The notes under the pieces: generated by a model | Database searches by the model: none | The model's input: only the letters and a program-made list of their open reading frames with translations | Told to the model about the DNA's origin: nothing | Source: Myxococcus stipitatus | Lineage (GTDB): Bacteria > Myxococcota > Myxococcia > Myxococcales > Myxococcaceae | DNA: 64,000 nt | Assembly (NCBI RefSeq): GCF_037414475.1 | Contig: NZ_CP147913.1 | Span: 8,256,501-8,320,500 of the forward strand | Direction: 5' to 3' | Position numbers and translations under genes: made by a program | Shown here: positions 34,973-43,736 of the stretch, in pieces | How the letters are laid out: every line of letters starts with the position of its first letter | Numbering within the stretch: the first letter of the stretch is position 1

Positions 34973-37519
34973 ATGGCCACCCCTGAAACCCAAGCGCCGC
35001 TCGCCGCCCTGCTCCCGAAGAAGGGGGAGCCCGCGCTCGACTCGGACAGCATCCTGGACCGCTTCGTGGGCTACGTCTCAGCGAACGGGCTCAGCCTCTA
35101 TCCCGCCCAGGAGGAGGCCATCCTGGAGCTCCTGGCGGGCAAGCACCTGTTCCTGAAGACGCCCACCGGTTCCGGCAAGTCGCTGGTCGCCACCGCGTTG
35201 CATTTCAAGGCGATGGCCGAGGGCAAGGTCTCCTTCTACACCTGCCCCATCAAGGCGCTGGTCAACGAGAAGTTCTTCGCGCTGTGTGATGCGTTCGGCG
35301 CGGAGAACGTGGGCATGCTCACCGGCGACGCCAGCATCAACCGCGACGCGCCCATCATCTGCTGCACCGCGGAGATTCTCGCCAACCTCGCGCTGCGCGA
35401 CGCGGGCGCCCGGGTGGACTACGTCGTCATGGACGAGTTCCACTACTACTCGGACCGGGACCGTGGCGTGGCCTGGCAGATTCCGCTCATCGCGCTGCCC
35501 AACGCGACGTTCCTCCTGATGTCGGCGACGCTGGGGCCCACGCACATCATCGAGGAGAGCCTGGAGAAGCTCACCGGCCGCGAGGTGGCCACGGTGCGAA
35601 GCGCGCAGCGTCCGGTGCCGCTCGACTACGACTACCGCGAGTCCGCGCTGCACGAGACGATTGAAGAGCTGGTGGCGCGCAAGAAGTACCCCATTTACCT
35701 GGTGAACTTCACCCAGCGCACCGCCGCGGAGCAGGCGCAGAACCTGATGTCCGTCGACTTCTCCACCAAGGAGGAGAAGGAGGCCATCCGCGTCGCGCTG
35801 TTGGATGCGCCCTTCGACACGCCCTACGGCAAGGACTTCCAGCGCTACCTGCGCCACGGCATCGGCATGCACCACGCGGGCCTGCTGCCGAAGTACCGGC
35901 TCCTGGTGGAGAAGCTGGCGCAGGGCGGGCACCTCAAGGTCATCAGCGGCACGGACACCCTGGGCGTGGGCGTGAACATCCCCATCCGCACGGTGCTCTT
36001 CACCCAGCTCTTCAAGTTCAACGGCGAGAAGCTTTCCACGCTGCGCGTGCGCGACTTCCAGCAGATCGCCGGCCGCGCGGGCCGCAAGGGCTTCGACAAC
36101 GAGGGCAGCGTCGTGGCGCAGGCCCCGGAGTACGTCGTCGAGAACATCAAGCAGGCCGCCAAGGAGGCCGCGGGCAAGAAGAAGGCCCCCAAGGCGAAGC
36201 CCCCGCAGAAGAACTTCGTGCAGTACGACCGGAGCACCTTCGAGCGCCTCCAGACGGGCATGCCGGAGCCGCTGGAGTCCCGCTTCGCCGTGTCCCACGG
36301 CATGATTCTCAACCTGCTCCAGAGCGACCACGTGCGGGGCACCGGCGGCTACCGGCGCCTGGTGGAGTTGATTCAGCGCTGCCACGACTCGGACTTCCTG
36401 AAGCGCCGACACCTGCGGGACGCGGCGCGGGACTTCCGCACGCTGCGCGGAGCGGGAATCGTCGAGGTGGTGCGAGGGGAGGGGGGCTCGGGGGCCACGG
36501 TGAAGGTGGCGCAAGAGCTCCAGCAGGACTTCAGCCTCAACCACACGCTGTCGCTCTATCTGTTGGAGACGCTGGAGCTCCTGGACCCCACCACGGATTC
36601 GTACGCGCTGGACGTGGTGACGCTGGTGGAGTCCATCTTGGAGAACCCGGAGGTGGTGCTCTACGCGCAGCTGAGTCAGCTCAAGGGCGAGAAGATTCAA
36701 GAGCTGAAGGCGCAGGGCATGGAGTACGACGACCGCATGGAGGAGCTGGAGAAGCTGGAGTGGCCCAAGCCCAACCGCGACTTCATCTACGGAACCTTCA
36801 ACGCCTTCGCGCGCAAGCACCCGTGGGTGGGCGAGGAGAACATCCGTCCCAAGGCGGTGGTGCGGGACATGTTCGAGCGCTTCATGTCCTTCCACGACTA
36901 CGTGCGTGAGTACGGGCTGCAGCGCAGCGAAGGCGTGCTGCTGCGCTACACCAGCGACGTGTACAAGACGCTGGCGCAGACGGTGCCGGAGCGCTTCCGC
37001 ACGGAGGAGGTGGAGGACTTCATCGACCACCTGCGCGCGACGATTCGCCAGGTGGACTCCAGCCTGGTGGACGAGTGGGAGCGCATGCGCAACCCGGGCG
37101 CCGTCGTCGAGGCGAAGCCCGAGGTGTCGCTCAAGCCGAAGGAACTCACCGACGACCCGCGGGCCTTCGCCGCTCGCGTGCGCGAGGAGCTGCACCGGCT
37201 GCTGCGCGCGCTGGGGCAGAAGCGCTACACGGACGCGCTGTCGCTGCTGGACAATCCGCTGGGCGAGTGGACCGCGCCCAAGCTGGAGCAGGCCATGGTG
37301 CCGTACCACGAGGAGCACAAGGTGGTGGTGCTCACCCCGCAGGCGCGCAAGCCGGCCAACACGTTCCTCAAGGAGACGGGGCCTCGGCTCTGGGAGGTCC
37401 AGCAGCGCATCATGGACCCGGAAGGTCATGGCGACTGGCTGCTCGACTGCGAGATCGACCTGCGAGACCGGCGGCTGGACGAGGGGCCCATCCTCATCCT
37501 GCGCCGCATCGGCCCGTAG
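34973..37519 (+). CDS. Superfamily 2 DEAD/DEAH-type helicase with DUF3516 C-terminus
   Basis: An 848-residue Ski2-like helicase. Motifs are Walker A TPTGSGKS, Ia YTCPIKALVNEK, Ib TGDAS and CCTAEIL, II VMDEFHYY, III MSATLG, IV VNFTQRTAAEQAQ, V SGTDTLGVGVNIP, VI QQIAGRAGRKG. After a Lys/Pro-rich loop (KEAAGKKKAPKAKPPQK) comes a long helical DUF3516 region. It includes SRFAVSHGMILNLLQ and a final stretch with DWLLDCEIDLRD. Such helicases occur across actinobacteria and myxobacteria, with an RNA or DNA remodelling role not proven. ATG 34973 follows a GTG at 34970; either may serve. It converges with the next gene, 6 bases from stop to stop. Confidence 0.88.
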   Translation: MATPETQAPLAALLPKKGEPALDSDSILDRFVGYVSANGLSLYPAQEEAILELLAGKHLFLKTPTGSGKSLVATALHFKAMAEGKVSFYTCPIKALVNEKFFALCDAFGAENVGMLTGDASINRDAPIICCTAEILANLALRDAGARVDYVVMDEFHYYSDRDRGVAWQIPLIALPNATFLLMSATLGPTHIIEESLEKLTGREVATVRSAQRPVPLDYDYRESALHETIEELVARKKYPIYLVNFTQRTAAEQAQNLMSVDFSTKEEKEAIRVALLDAPFDTPYGKDFQRYLRHGIGMHHAGLLPKYRLLVEKLAQGGHLKVISGTDTLGVGVNIPIRTVLFTQLFKFNGEKLSTLRVRDFQQIAGRAGRKGFDNEGSVVAQAPEYVVENIKQAAKEAAGKKKAPKAKPPQKNFVQYDRSTFERLQTGMPEPLESRFAVSHGMILNLLQSDHVRGTGGYRRLVELIQRCHDSDFLKRRHLRDAARDFRTLRGAGIVEVVRGEGGSGATVKVAQELQQDFSLNHTLSLYLLETLELLDPTTDSYALDVVTLVESILENPEVVLYAQLSQLKGEKIQELKAQGMEYDDRMEELEKLEWPKPNRDFIYGTFNAFARKHPWVGEENIRPKAVVRDMFERFMSFHDYVREYGLQRSEGVLLRYTSDVYKTLAQTVPERFRTEEVEDFIDHLRATIRQVDSSLVDEWERMRNPGAVVEAKPEVSLKPKELTDDPRAFAARVREELHRLLRALGQKRYTDALSLLDNPLGEWTAPKLEQAMVPYHEEHKVVVLTPQARKPANTFLKETGPRLWEVQQRIMDPEGHGDWLLDCEIDLRDRRLDEGPILILRRIGP

Positions 37520-37525
37520 CGCGGC

Positions 37526-38029
37526 TCAGCGCCCGGGCGTGGGGGCGAGGGCCTGCTTCGTGGAGCCTTCGGGCTCCTCGCCCAAGGTGGACTCCTCGAC
37601 GTTGAAGTCACCGTTGCCGTCGGGGACCAGGACCATGCGCCAGTCGTGCGTGGAGAGCACGACGTGCTCGGTGTCGCATTGGACGGCGACCTCCGCGTCC
37701 TCGATGGTCCACGAGCCGACCCAGACGGTCGTCTTGACGATGCATTCGGAGTCGCCGCAGTCCTCCGTGGCGGCGACCCACAGCCGGCCGTCTGGCGCGG
37801 CGGCGCAGGCCACGTGCTCGACGTGGCGCAGGCGCGGGAGCGCCATCTCATCCGGTGCGCCCGGGAAGAGCTCGACGAGCTCCGATGCGAGGAAGTTTCC
37901 CTCGAGCGACTCGCTGGGGACGGCTGCCTGCTCGGGGGCTTGAGCCAGCGCCGTGGGCTTGGCCAGGACACCTTGCGTGGCCAGCGAGCCGCAAATCGCC
38001 ACCGCCTTCCACCACCGAGTCGTCCACAT
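37526..38029 (-). CDS. Hypothetical exported protein
   Basis: A 167-residue protein; the ATG at 38029 follows GGGAG. The signal is MWTTRWWKAVAICGSLATQG with likely cleavage near VLAKP. The mature part is acidic, with LVELFPGAPDEMALPRLRH, then two short Cys pairs (ACAAAPDG region, ATEDCGDSECIV) and AVQCDTEHVVLSTHDWRMVL. The repeated W-V/D-G patterns (LWVAATED, VLVPDGNGDFNV) suggest a small beta-rich domain. I do not recognise the family. No operon partner. Confidence 0.6.
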   Translation of the reverse strand: MWTTRWWKAVAICGSLATQGVLAKPTALAQAPEQAAVPSESLEGNFLASELVELFPGAPDEMALPRLRHVEHVACAAAPDGRLWVAATEDCGDSECIVKTTVWVGSWTIEDAEVAVQCDTEHVVLSTHDWRMVLVPDGNGDFNVEESTLGEEPEGSTKQALAPTPGR

Positions 38030-38308
38030 GGTTGCGCACTCCCGTGCGGCGTCGAGGGCCGCGTGTCATGCCCGGGACATGTGCAAGGCATGGACCGGGC
38101 CTGAGTGCGGGCGAGGAGCCACAGGGCGAGGTCAGGCCGTGTGGGACAGCGGGGCCACACGGGGTGTTGAGGTTCGCATCGGACGTGGAGTCAGCCCGCC
38201 GCGAGTGACGCCGTCAGCGCGGCGCCGCGCAGGACTGCCTCGCTCAGCGCATGAGGGGCGCCGCCGCGCGGTCATCCATTCACGACACAGACGAGGAGGG
38301 CCAGGACC

Positions 38309-38782
38309 ATGGGGCACTACGTTGAACAACCCACGGAGATGTTCGAGTCCGTTCGCTACAACACCAAGACGACGCCCGAACTTCGGGGCGCGATGCAGAA
38401 GAAGGTGAAGGAGCTGGGGGGCCGCATCGACGAGCGCGAGGCGCGGATGCGGCGGATTCGAGACGAGTATCAGATTGATGCGGAGCGCCTGGCCACGCTG
38501 GTCATGCAGTTCCAGAAGAAGGCCCGCGGCTCGGAGATGGTCTCGTATCAGTCGCAGGGGGGCGACTCCGGCGACGCCCTGATTCCCGCGGGCGTCATCG
38601 CGAACATCATCCGCGAGCGGGAGATGGTCGACTCGGAGCGCGCGCAGATTCGCAAGCTGGAGCTGGTGCTCCGCAACCTGCCCGACTCGGAGCTGTACAA
38701 CGACCCGAAGACGGGTGAGGTCAAGTCCCGCCAGCCGCTGCATCAACTGACGGATGACGAACTCGAGTACCTCGGGTTCTGA
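38309..38782 (+). CDS. Conserved coiled-coil hypothetical protein
   Basis: A 157-residue soluble protein with GAGGAGGG some 12 bases before the ATG. Most of it is charged helix: RGAMQKKVKELGGRIDEREA, RMRRIRDEYQIDAERLATLV, then REREMVDSERAQIRKLELVL, so two coiled-coil segments flank a Gly/Ser-rich turn (QSQGGDSGDALIPAGV). The C-terminus is short and acidic (QLTDDELEYLGF). It has no cysteine, signal peptide or membrane helix. Function unknown; it may be a scaffold or dimerisation protein. It precedes ppc by 67 bases, which has its own promoter. Confidence 0.7.
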   Translation: MGHYVEQPTEMFESVRYNTKTTPELRGAMQKKVKELGGRIDEREARMRRIRDEYQIDAERLATLVMQFQKKARGSEMVSYQSQGGDSGDALIPAGVIANIIREREMVDSERAQIRKLELVLRNLPDSELYNDPKTGEVKSRQPLHQLTDDELEYLGF

Positions 38783-38834
38783 CGTGCCCGAGAGTCCCTG
38801 GGACATTGCCCGCGCGCGGGCAGGGGGAAGCGGT

Positions 38835-38840
38835 TAGTGT
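38835..38840 (+). promoter_or_regulatory. -10-like TAGTGT nine bases before the ppc start
   Basis: TAGTGT is followed by CCACGGCAT and the ATG at 38850, without a Shine-Dalgarno. TTGCCC at 38806-38811 would be a -35 candidate but its 23-base spacer is too long. Another leaderless-type start. Confidence 0.35.
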
Positions 38841-38849
38841 CCACGGCAT

Positions 38850-41522
38850 ATGGCTCGTGTTCGTGCCGTGGATCAGCCGCTTCGCCGTGATGTCCGTCTG
38901 TTGGGGCGCCTGCTGGGAGAGGTGCTCGTCGAGCAGGAAGGGCAGGACCTGTTCGACCTGGAGGAGGACGTTCGCCGGTTGGCCATCCAGCGCCGCCGGG
39001 GCCCGATGGCCGGACGGCGCGCCTCCGCGGCGGAGCTGGCCGAGGTCCTCAAGCGGCTGCCCGTGGAGAAGGCGGAGCCGGTGCTTCGCGCCTTCTCGGT
39101 GTACTTCCAGCTGGTCAACCTGGCGGAGCAACACCACCGCATCCGCCGCGCCCGCGCGCATGCCAGCGTCGAGTCACCCAGCCCCCAGCGAGGCTCGCTG
39201 GAAGCGACGTTCCTCTCGCTCAAGGACGCGGGCATTCCCGCCGCGCGAGTCCGTGAGGCGCTCCACCGGATGCAGGTGACATTGACGCTCACCGCGCACC
39301 CAACGCAGGCCGTGCGCCGCACGCTGCTGGAGAAGCTCTACCGGATGGCGGGGCTGCTCGAGGAGCGGGACCGGTGCGAGCTCACGCCCCGGGAGAGCGC
39401 GGAGAATCTGGAGTCGCTTCGCGAGGAGATCACCACGCTGTGGCAGACCGACGAGCTGCGCCGCGAGCGCCCCACGGTGGGCGACGAGGTGAAGAACATC
39501 CTCTGGTACGTGGAGGAGGTGCTCGCCGAGCAGCTCTCGGAGTTGCCCGAGCTGTTGGAGTGGGCCTTCGAGCGCGCCTACGGTGAACCCCTTGGCTCCG
39601 TGGATACGCCGGTGCGCGTCCATTCGTGGGTGGGCGGGGACATGGATGGCAACCCGCTCGTGACTCCCGAGGTCTTCGCGGACACGCTGCGCGCCCACCG
39701 GGCCCGGGGCCTGCGCTTGTTGATGAACGGCCTGGAGCGCCTCGGCGGAATGCTCTCGCAGTCGGTCCGGCACGCGGAGCCGTCGCCCGAACTCCTCGCC
39801 TCGCTGGAGCGCGACGCCGAGCAGCTCCCGGAGGCCGAGCAGCGGCTGGGGCCTCGGACGGTCGGCGAGCCGTGGCGCCGCAAGCTGCGCTTCATGGAAG
39901 AGCGCCTGCATCAGGCCCTGCGCCACGTGCTGGCCCAGCGCACGGGCGACGCGGGGGCGTTGCCTCCGGGCGCATACCGCACCCCGGAGGCGCTGCTCGC
40001 GGACCTGGACCTGCTGGCGCGCTCGTTGGAACAAGCGAAGGCGACGAAGGCCGGACTGCGTCAGGTTCTGCGCATGCGTGAGCGCGTGCTCGCCTTGGGG
40101 TTGTCCCTGGCCGAGCTGGAGGCTCGAGTCCCCGCGGAGGACGCGGTGAGCGCGGCGGCTTCGTTGGAGCCGGGAGGCCCCGCGCCGTCGGACGGTGGAA
40201 AGCGGCTGCTCGCGGTGCTGGACCGGCTGCGCGAGGCCCAGGCCGAAGCGGGTGAGCCCGCATGCCGCACGCTCATCCTGAGCATGGCCAGCACGGCCGA
40301 GGACGTGCTCGCGGCCTTCAAGTGCATCCAGCACGCGGGCCTGTGGGACGAGAAGCGCGGCTGCGCGACGGTGGACGTGGTGCCGCTGTTCGAGCAGCTC
40401 GGCGCGCTGGATGCCGGGCCCGACGTCCTGCGCACCCTCTTCGCGAACGCCGAGTACCGACGTCATGTCGATGCGCGTGGCGCGCAGGAGGTGATGGTCG
40501 GCTACAGCGATTCCGGCAAGGAGGTCGGACTGCTGGCCGCGAGCGCCGCGCTGTATCGCGCGCAGGTGGCGCTCACCCGGGCGGCGAAGGAGGCGGGCGT
40601 CCCGCTGCGGCTGTTCCACGGTCGCGGTGAGTCCGTGGCCCGAGGTGGAGGCCCCGCGCAAGAGGCCATCCTCGCGTTGCCCCAGGGCGCGGTGGCGGGA
40701 GGCTACAAGGCGACGGAGCAGGGCGAGGCGCTGGACCACAAGTACGCGCGCCCCGAACTCGCCCGGCGCACGCTGGAGCTCATCCTGGGCGGCGTGTTGC
40801 CCCATCTGCTCGACGCGCAGCCTCGGCCCTCCGAGGAGGATGAGCAGACCTTCCGCGCCGCGTTCGACACGCTCGCCGAGACGGGGAGGGTGGCCTACCG
40901 CTCGCTCGTGTGGGAGGACCCCCGGTTCCTGGAGCTCTTCATGGCCGCGACGCCGGTGGAGGAGATCGCCGCGTTGCCCATCGGCTCCCGCCCCAGCAAG
41001 CGAAAGGCGGGGGGGCTCGAGTCCCTGCGCGCCATCCCCTGGGTGTTCGCGTGGACCCAGAACCGCGCCATCCTGCCGGGGTGGTACGGCGTGGGCTCTG
41101 CGCTGGAGGACTTCGCGAAGAAGCCGGGTGGGGCCGCGCTCCTCAAGCGCATGTATCGCCAGTGGCCCTTCTTCAAGGCGGTCATCGACAACGTCACCAT
41201 GGTGCTGGCCAAGTCGGACATGGCCATCGCCGGGCGGTACGCGGCGCTGGCTCCCGCCTCCACGCGGCCCCTGTGGCGCCTCATCCAGCAGGAGCACCGC
41301 CGCACTCGCAAGCAGGTGAAGCGGTTGACCGGAGAGCAGCGGCTGTTGGACCACAACCCCCAGCTCCAGCGGGCCATCTCGCTGCGCAATCCCTACGTCG
41401 ACCCGATGTCCTTCCTCCAGGTGGAGCTCCTGCGCCGCAAGCGCGAGGCCGCGGGCGACTTCGACCGGCCGCTGCTGCTCTCGCTCAACGGTATCGCGGC
41501 CGGCATGCGCAACACCGGTTAG
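38850..41522 (+). CDS. ppc: Phosphoenolpyruvate carboxylase
   Basis: An 890-residue cytoplasmic enzyme that fixes bicarbonate onto phosphoenolpyruvate to give oxaloacetate, refilling the TCA cycle. The family marks are all present: TAHPTQ with catalytic H150, GGDMDGNP, VMVGYSDSGKEVGLLAA, the lid motif FHGRGESVARGGGP (GESVAR in place of the commoner GGTVGR), LRAIPWVFAWTQNRAILPGW, KSDMAIAGRYAALAP and the C-terminal SLNGIAAGMRNTG. Length is near the usual 880-930. The start has no ribosome site and a TAGTGT box nine bases upstream. The next gene starts 23 bases downstream, probably co-transcribed. Confidence 0.95.
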   Translation: MARVRAVDQPLRRDVRLLGRLLGEVLVEQEGQDLFDLEEDVRRLAIQRRRGPMAGRRASAAELAEVLKRLPVEKAEPVLRAFSVYFQLVNLAEQHHRIRRARAHASVESPSPQRGSLEATFLSLKDAGIPAARVREALHRMQVTLTLTAHPTQAVRRTLLEKLYRMAGLLEERDRCELTPRESAENLESLREEITTLWQTDELRRERPTVGDEVKNILWYVEEVLAEQLSELPELLEWAFERAYGEPLGSVDTPVRVHSWVGGDMDGNPLVTPEVFADTLRAHRARGLRLLMNGLERLGGMLSQSVRHAEPSPELLASLERDAEQLPEAEQRLGPRTVGEPWRRKLRFMEERLHQALRHVLAQRTGDAGALPPGAYRTPEALLADLDLLARSLEQAKATKAGLRQVLRMRERVLALGLSLAELEARVPAEDAVSAAASLEPGGPAPSDGGKRLLAVLDRLREAQAEAGEPACRTLILSMASTAEDVLAAFKCIQHAGLWDEKRGCATVDVVPLFEQLGALDAGPDVLRTLFANAEYRRHVDARGAQEVMVGYSDSGKEVGLLAASAALYRAQVALTRAAKEAGVPLRLFHGRGESVARGGGPAQEAILALPQGAVAGGYKATEQGEALDHKYARPELARRTLELILGGVLPHLLDAQPRPSEEDEQTFRAAFDTLAETGRVAYRSLVWEDPRFLELFMAATPVEEIAALPIGSRPSKRKAGGLESLRAIPWVFAWTQNRAILPGWYGVGSALEDFAKKPGGAALLKRMYRQWPFFKAVIDNVTMVLAKSDMAIAGRYAALAPASTRPLWRLIQQEHRRTRKQVKRLTGEQRLLDHNPQLQRAISLRNPYVDPMSFLQVELLRRKREAAGDFDRPLLLSLNGIAAGMRNTG

Positions 41523-41545
41523 TCTCTCCAGCCAGGAGGTGACGG

Positions 41546-42256
41546 ATGGCCAGGGACACGTTCACGGTGGAAGACGTCAACCCCAAGCACGGCTTCGCGA
41601 GGCTGCGGCCGGTTTCGGGAGAGGGGCTGCTCCATGCGCCCCTCTATCCCGAGCCCGGGTCCGGAGCGCCGCCCTTCCAACTGCGCGTGGGGGACACGGT
41701 GTCCGGCGTGCGCCGGGGCCAATCCGTGTCCGACGTCGCCTGGGTGTCGCGCGCGGAGCCTCCCTATGAGCTGGTGGAGCGCATGGGCGAGCTGCTCGCG
41801 AAGTTGGAGCAGTGGGAGCTGAAGGTGCCCGCCACGGCGCTCGAGCTCGCGGAGCATCACTGGCGCGACAGCCGCCAGGACCCGCTGCGCGCCGAGCTGT
41901 CCTCGCAGCTCCCCACGTTCTTCGACTGGGAGCTGGCGCACCCCTACGAGGACGGCGCCTTGTTGGAGCGGCTGGAGGCGGCCATGCAGCCCTACCTGCC
42001 GGGCTTCGCGGTGAAGCCCCTGCAGGGCCGCAATGCCTTCGCCGTGGAGCCGGGAGGCGTCGAGGTCGAGGCGGGCGAGGGCAACTGGGAGGCTCCCGCC
42101 ACCACCTTCGAGCCGCTCTTTCGTCAGGTGAACGCCCTGCTGGAGAAGGCGGGGGCGCCGGTGCGCTGGGTGCCCTCGGAGAACGACTGGCTCCTGTCGC
42201 CTCCGGGGCTGGCGGAGCTGCTCGCGCTCCACGGCGTGCTGGGGCCTCGCGGCTGA
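41546..42256 (+). CDS. Hypothetical protein downstream of ppc
   Basis: A 236-residue protein with GGAGGTGA just upstream of the ATG, 23 bases after the ppc stop, so it is likely in the same transcript. The N-terminal 70 residues look like a small beta-barrel: FTVEDVNPKHGFARLRPVSG, then FQLRVGDTVSGVRRG. A helical middle (LVERMGELLAKLEQWELKVP) and a globular end (FEPLFRQVNALLEKAGAPVR, WVPSENDWLLSPPGL) follow. No catalytic motif, signal or membrane helix is visible. I do not recognise the family. Its tie to PEPC regulation is only positional. Confidence 0.7.
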   Translation: MARDTFTVEDVNPKHGFARLRPVSGEGLLHAPLYPEPGSGAPPFQLRVGDTVSGVRRGQSVSDVAWVSRAEPPYELVERMGELLAKLEQWELKVPATALELAEHHWRDSRQDPLRAELSSQLPTFFDWELAHPYEDGALLERLEAAMQPYLPGFAVKPLQGRNAFAVEPGGVEVEAGEGNWEAPATTFEPLFRQVNALLEKAGAPVRWVPSENDWLLSPPGLAELLALHGVLGPRG

Positions 42257-42266
42257 GCCTCGTGCG

Positions 42267-43523
42267 CTACAGCGCGCCTCGCTCCTTCAGCACGCGCGCG
42301 ACCTCGGCGGCGATGACCCGATGCCCCTCCGCGGTGGGATGGATGCCGTCCACCGTCAACCCGGGAAGGTACAGGTGCACGTTGGCCGGCCTGCGCGTCA
42401 CCGCCTCCAGGTCGATGACCTCCGCGCCGGTTCCTCCCGCGCGCAGCCACGCGTTGAACTCCAGCCGCTGCGACTTCACGAGCGCGTAGGAGCCGTAGTT
42501 CGTCTTCTCCTTCGGCAGCAGCGTGCTCACCCAGACGCGGCAGAAGGACTGGAGCCGCTGCACCAGCAGGAGCATCCGCGCCTCCATTTGCTCCTCCGCT
42601 CCGTCCTCGCCCAAATCATTGGTCCCCAGGAGCACCAGGCAGTCGGTGACCCCCTTCACCGCGAGCACCTCGCCATCCAGCAGCTTCAACGCGTCGTAGA
42701 AGCCCTGTCCGCTGACGCCCGCGTTGACCACGGGCACGCCCAGTTGTGACTCCACCAGCGCGGGCCACGCGTTGCGGACGTCGTTGTGTTCGTCCACGTA
42801 GCCCTCGGTGATGCTGTCGCCCACCGCGAGGAAGGCCCGGCCCGGAGGTCCTTCCACGGACACCGTCGCCACGCCCACGGAGCGCTCGAAGGACTCACCG
42901 CTGAGGGCCCCCGACGCCATCGCGTGGGTGCCCGGGCGGATGGTGCTGCCGGGAAACGCGTTGATGGTGCTGGCCGCCAGCGCGCCACGGGCCTCGAAGG
43001 TGATGGCCAGCTCCTCGCGGAACTTCACCGGAAAGGGGAGCGGGTCCGACGTCACCAGCGTCCGCGGCCCCGTGGTGAAGCCGGGCTTGCCGCCGAAGCC
43101 GAGAGGGGACGGGGCCGACAACAACGAGCCATCCGCCCCGGCCCTCGCGACGGTGGCGCGCTCGAGCGTGAGGCTTCCATCACCCGCGCGGAACGTCACC
43201 TGGAGCCGCTCTCCCGCGCGGGCGATGGGGATGCGCAGCCGGAACGTCGTCACGCCTCCCACGGAGAAGGAGCCGCGCAGCGCTTGATGGAATCCCGGCT
43301 GGAAGCCAGGGACTGGCGCGGGCGGGAGCGGCGGGCGCACCCCGCCATCGTCGTTGAGCACCAGCGCGGGCGCGACCTCCAGTCCTTCGGCCGGCATGCT
43401 CGTGACCGAGGAGGATTCGTCCTGCTCCCAGCCGCCGGAGGACTTCCCGTCGATGGGCGTACACGCCAGCTGCGCGCTGCCCACACACGCCAGGACTCCG
43501 AGCCACGTTCGCCACAGTCGCAT
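42267..43523 (-). CDS. SGNH/GDSL-family lipid-anchored hydrolase
   Basis: A 418-residue protein; GGAGGGAG precedes the ATG at 43523. The signal MRLWRTWLGVLACVGSAQLAC ends in a lipobox (AQLAC), so it is probably a lipoprotein. An N-terminal beta domain of some 190 residues (GFHQALRGSFSVGGVTTFRL) comes first. The SGNH core then shows block I AFLAVGDSITEG (nucleophile Ser), the Gly of NAGVSGQG, block III VLLGTNDLGED (Asn), and block V TVDGIHPTAEGH (Asp and His). This two-domain form fits carbohydrate esterases such as the CE2 or rhamnogalacturonan acetylesterase kind. A role in polysaccharide deacetylation outside the cell is inferred. Confidence 0.85.
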   Translation of the reverse strand: MRLWRTWLGVLACVGSAQLACTPIDGKSSGGWEQDESSSVTSMPAEGLEVAPALVLNDDGGVRPPLPPAPVPGFQPGFHQALRGSFSVGGVTTFRLRIPIARAGERLQVTFRAGDGSLTLERATVARAGADGSLLSAPSPLGFGGKPGFTTGPRTLVTSDPLPFPVKFREELAITFEARGALAASTINAFPGSTIRPGTHAMASGALSGESFERSVGVATVSVEGPPGRAFLAVGDSITEGYVDEHNDVRNAWPALVESQLGVPVVNAGVSGQGFYDALKLLDGEVLAVKGVTDCLVLLGTNDLGEDGAEEQMEARMLLLVQRLQSFCRVWVSTLLPKEKTNYGSYALVKSQRLEFNAWLRAGGTGAEVIDLEAVTRRPANVHLYLPGLTVDGIHPTAEGHRVIAAEVARVLKERGAL

Positions 43524-43661
43524 CGTCGCTCCCTCCCGACGACGGAGGATGCGCACCGGCGGGGCTGACGACGAGCGTCTTTCACCTGGGCAAGTCCCGT
43601 GGTCCGCGCCGCACGTCTCCCCGGTCCCCGGGCGAGTGTGGAACGGCCTTTCCCACTCGAG

Positions 43662-43690
43662 GCGGGCCCGCCGCTCTTGGCGGGGCCCGC
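43662..43690 (-). terminator. Hairpin after the Cys-rich lipoprotein gene
   Basis: GCGGGCCC (43662-43669) and GGGCCCGC (43683-43690) pair perfectly, extended by GCC/GGC around a GCTCTT loop. It lies 47 bases past the stop of the leftward Cys-rich lipoprotein gene and upstream of the SGNH gene, so a terminator separating the two is likely. No T-run. Confidence 0.45.
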
Positions 43691-43736
43691 GATATCCCGG
43701 CGAGGCGAAAACGCTGCCCCGCGAGGGAAACACGCT

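Noticed and set aside
35078-37429. Long open frame of 783 codons antisense to the helicase gene
   Set aside because: His/Leu/Arg-rich translation with no family signature, fully inside a motif-complete helicase gene.
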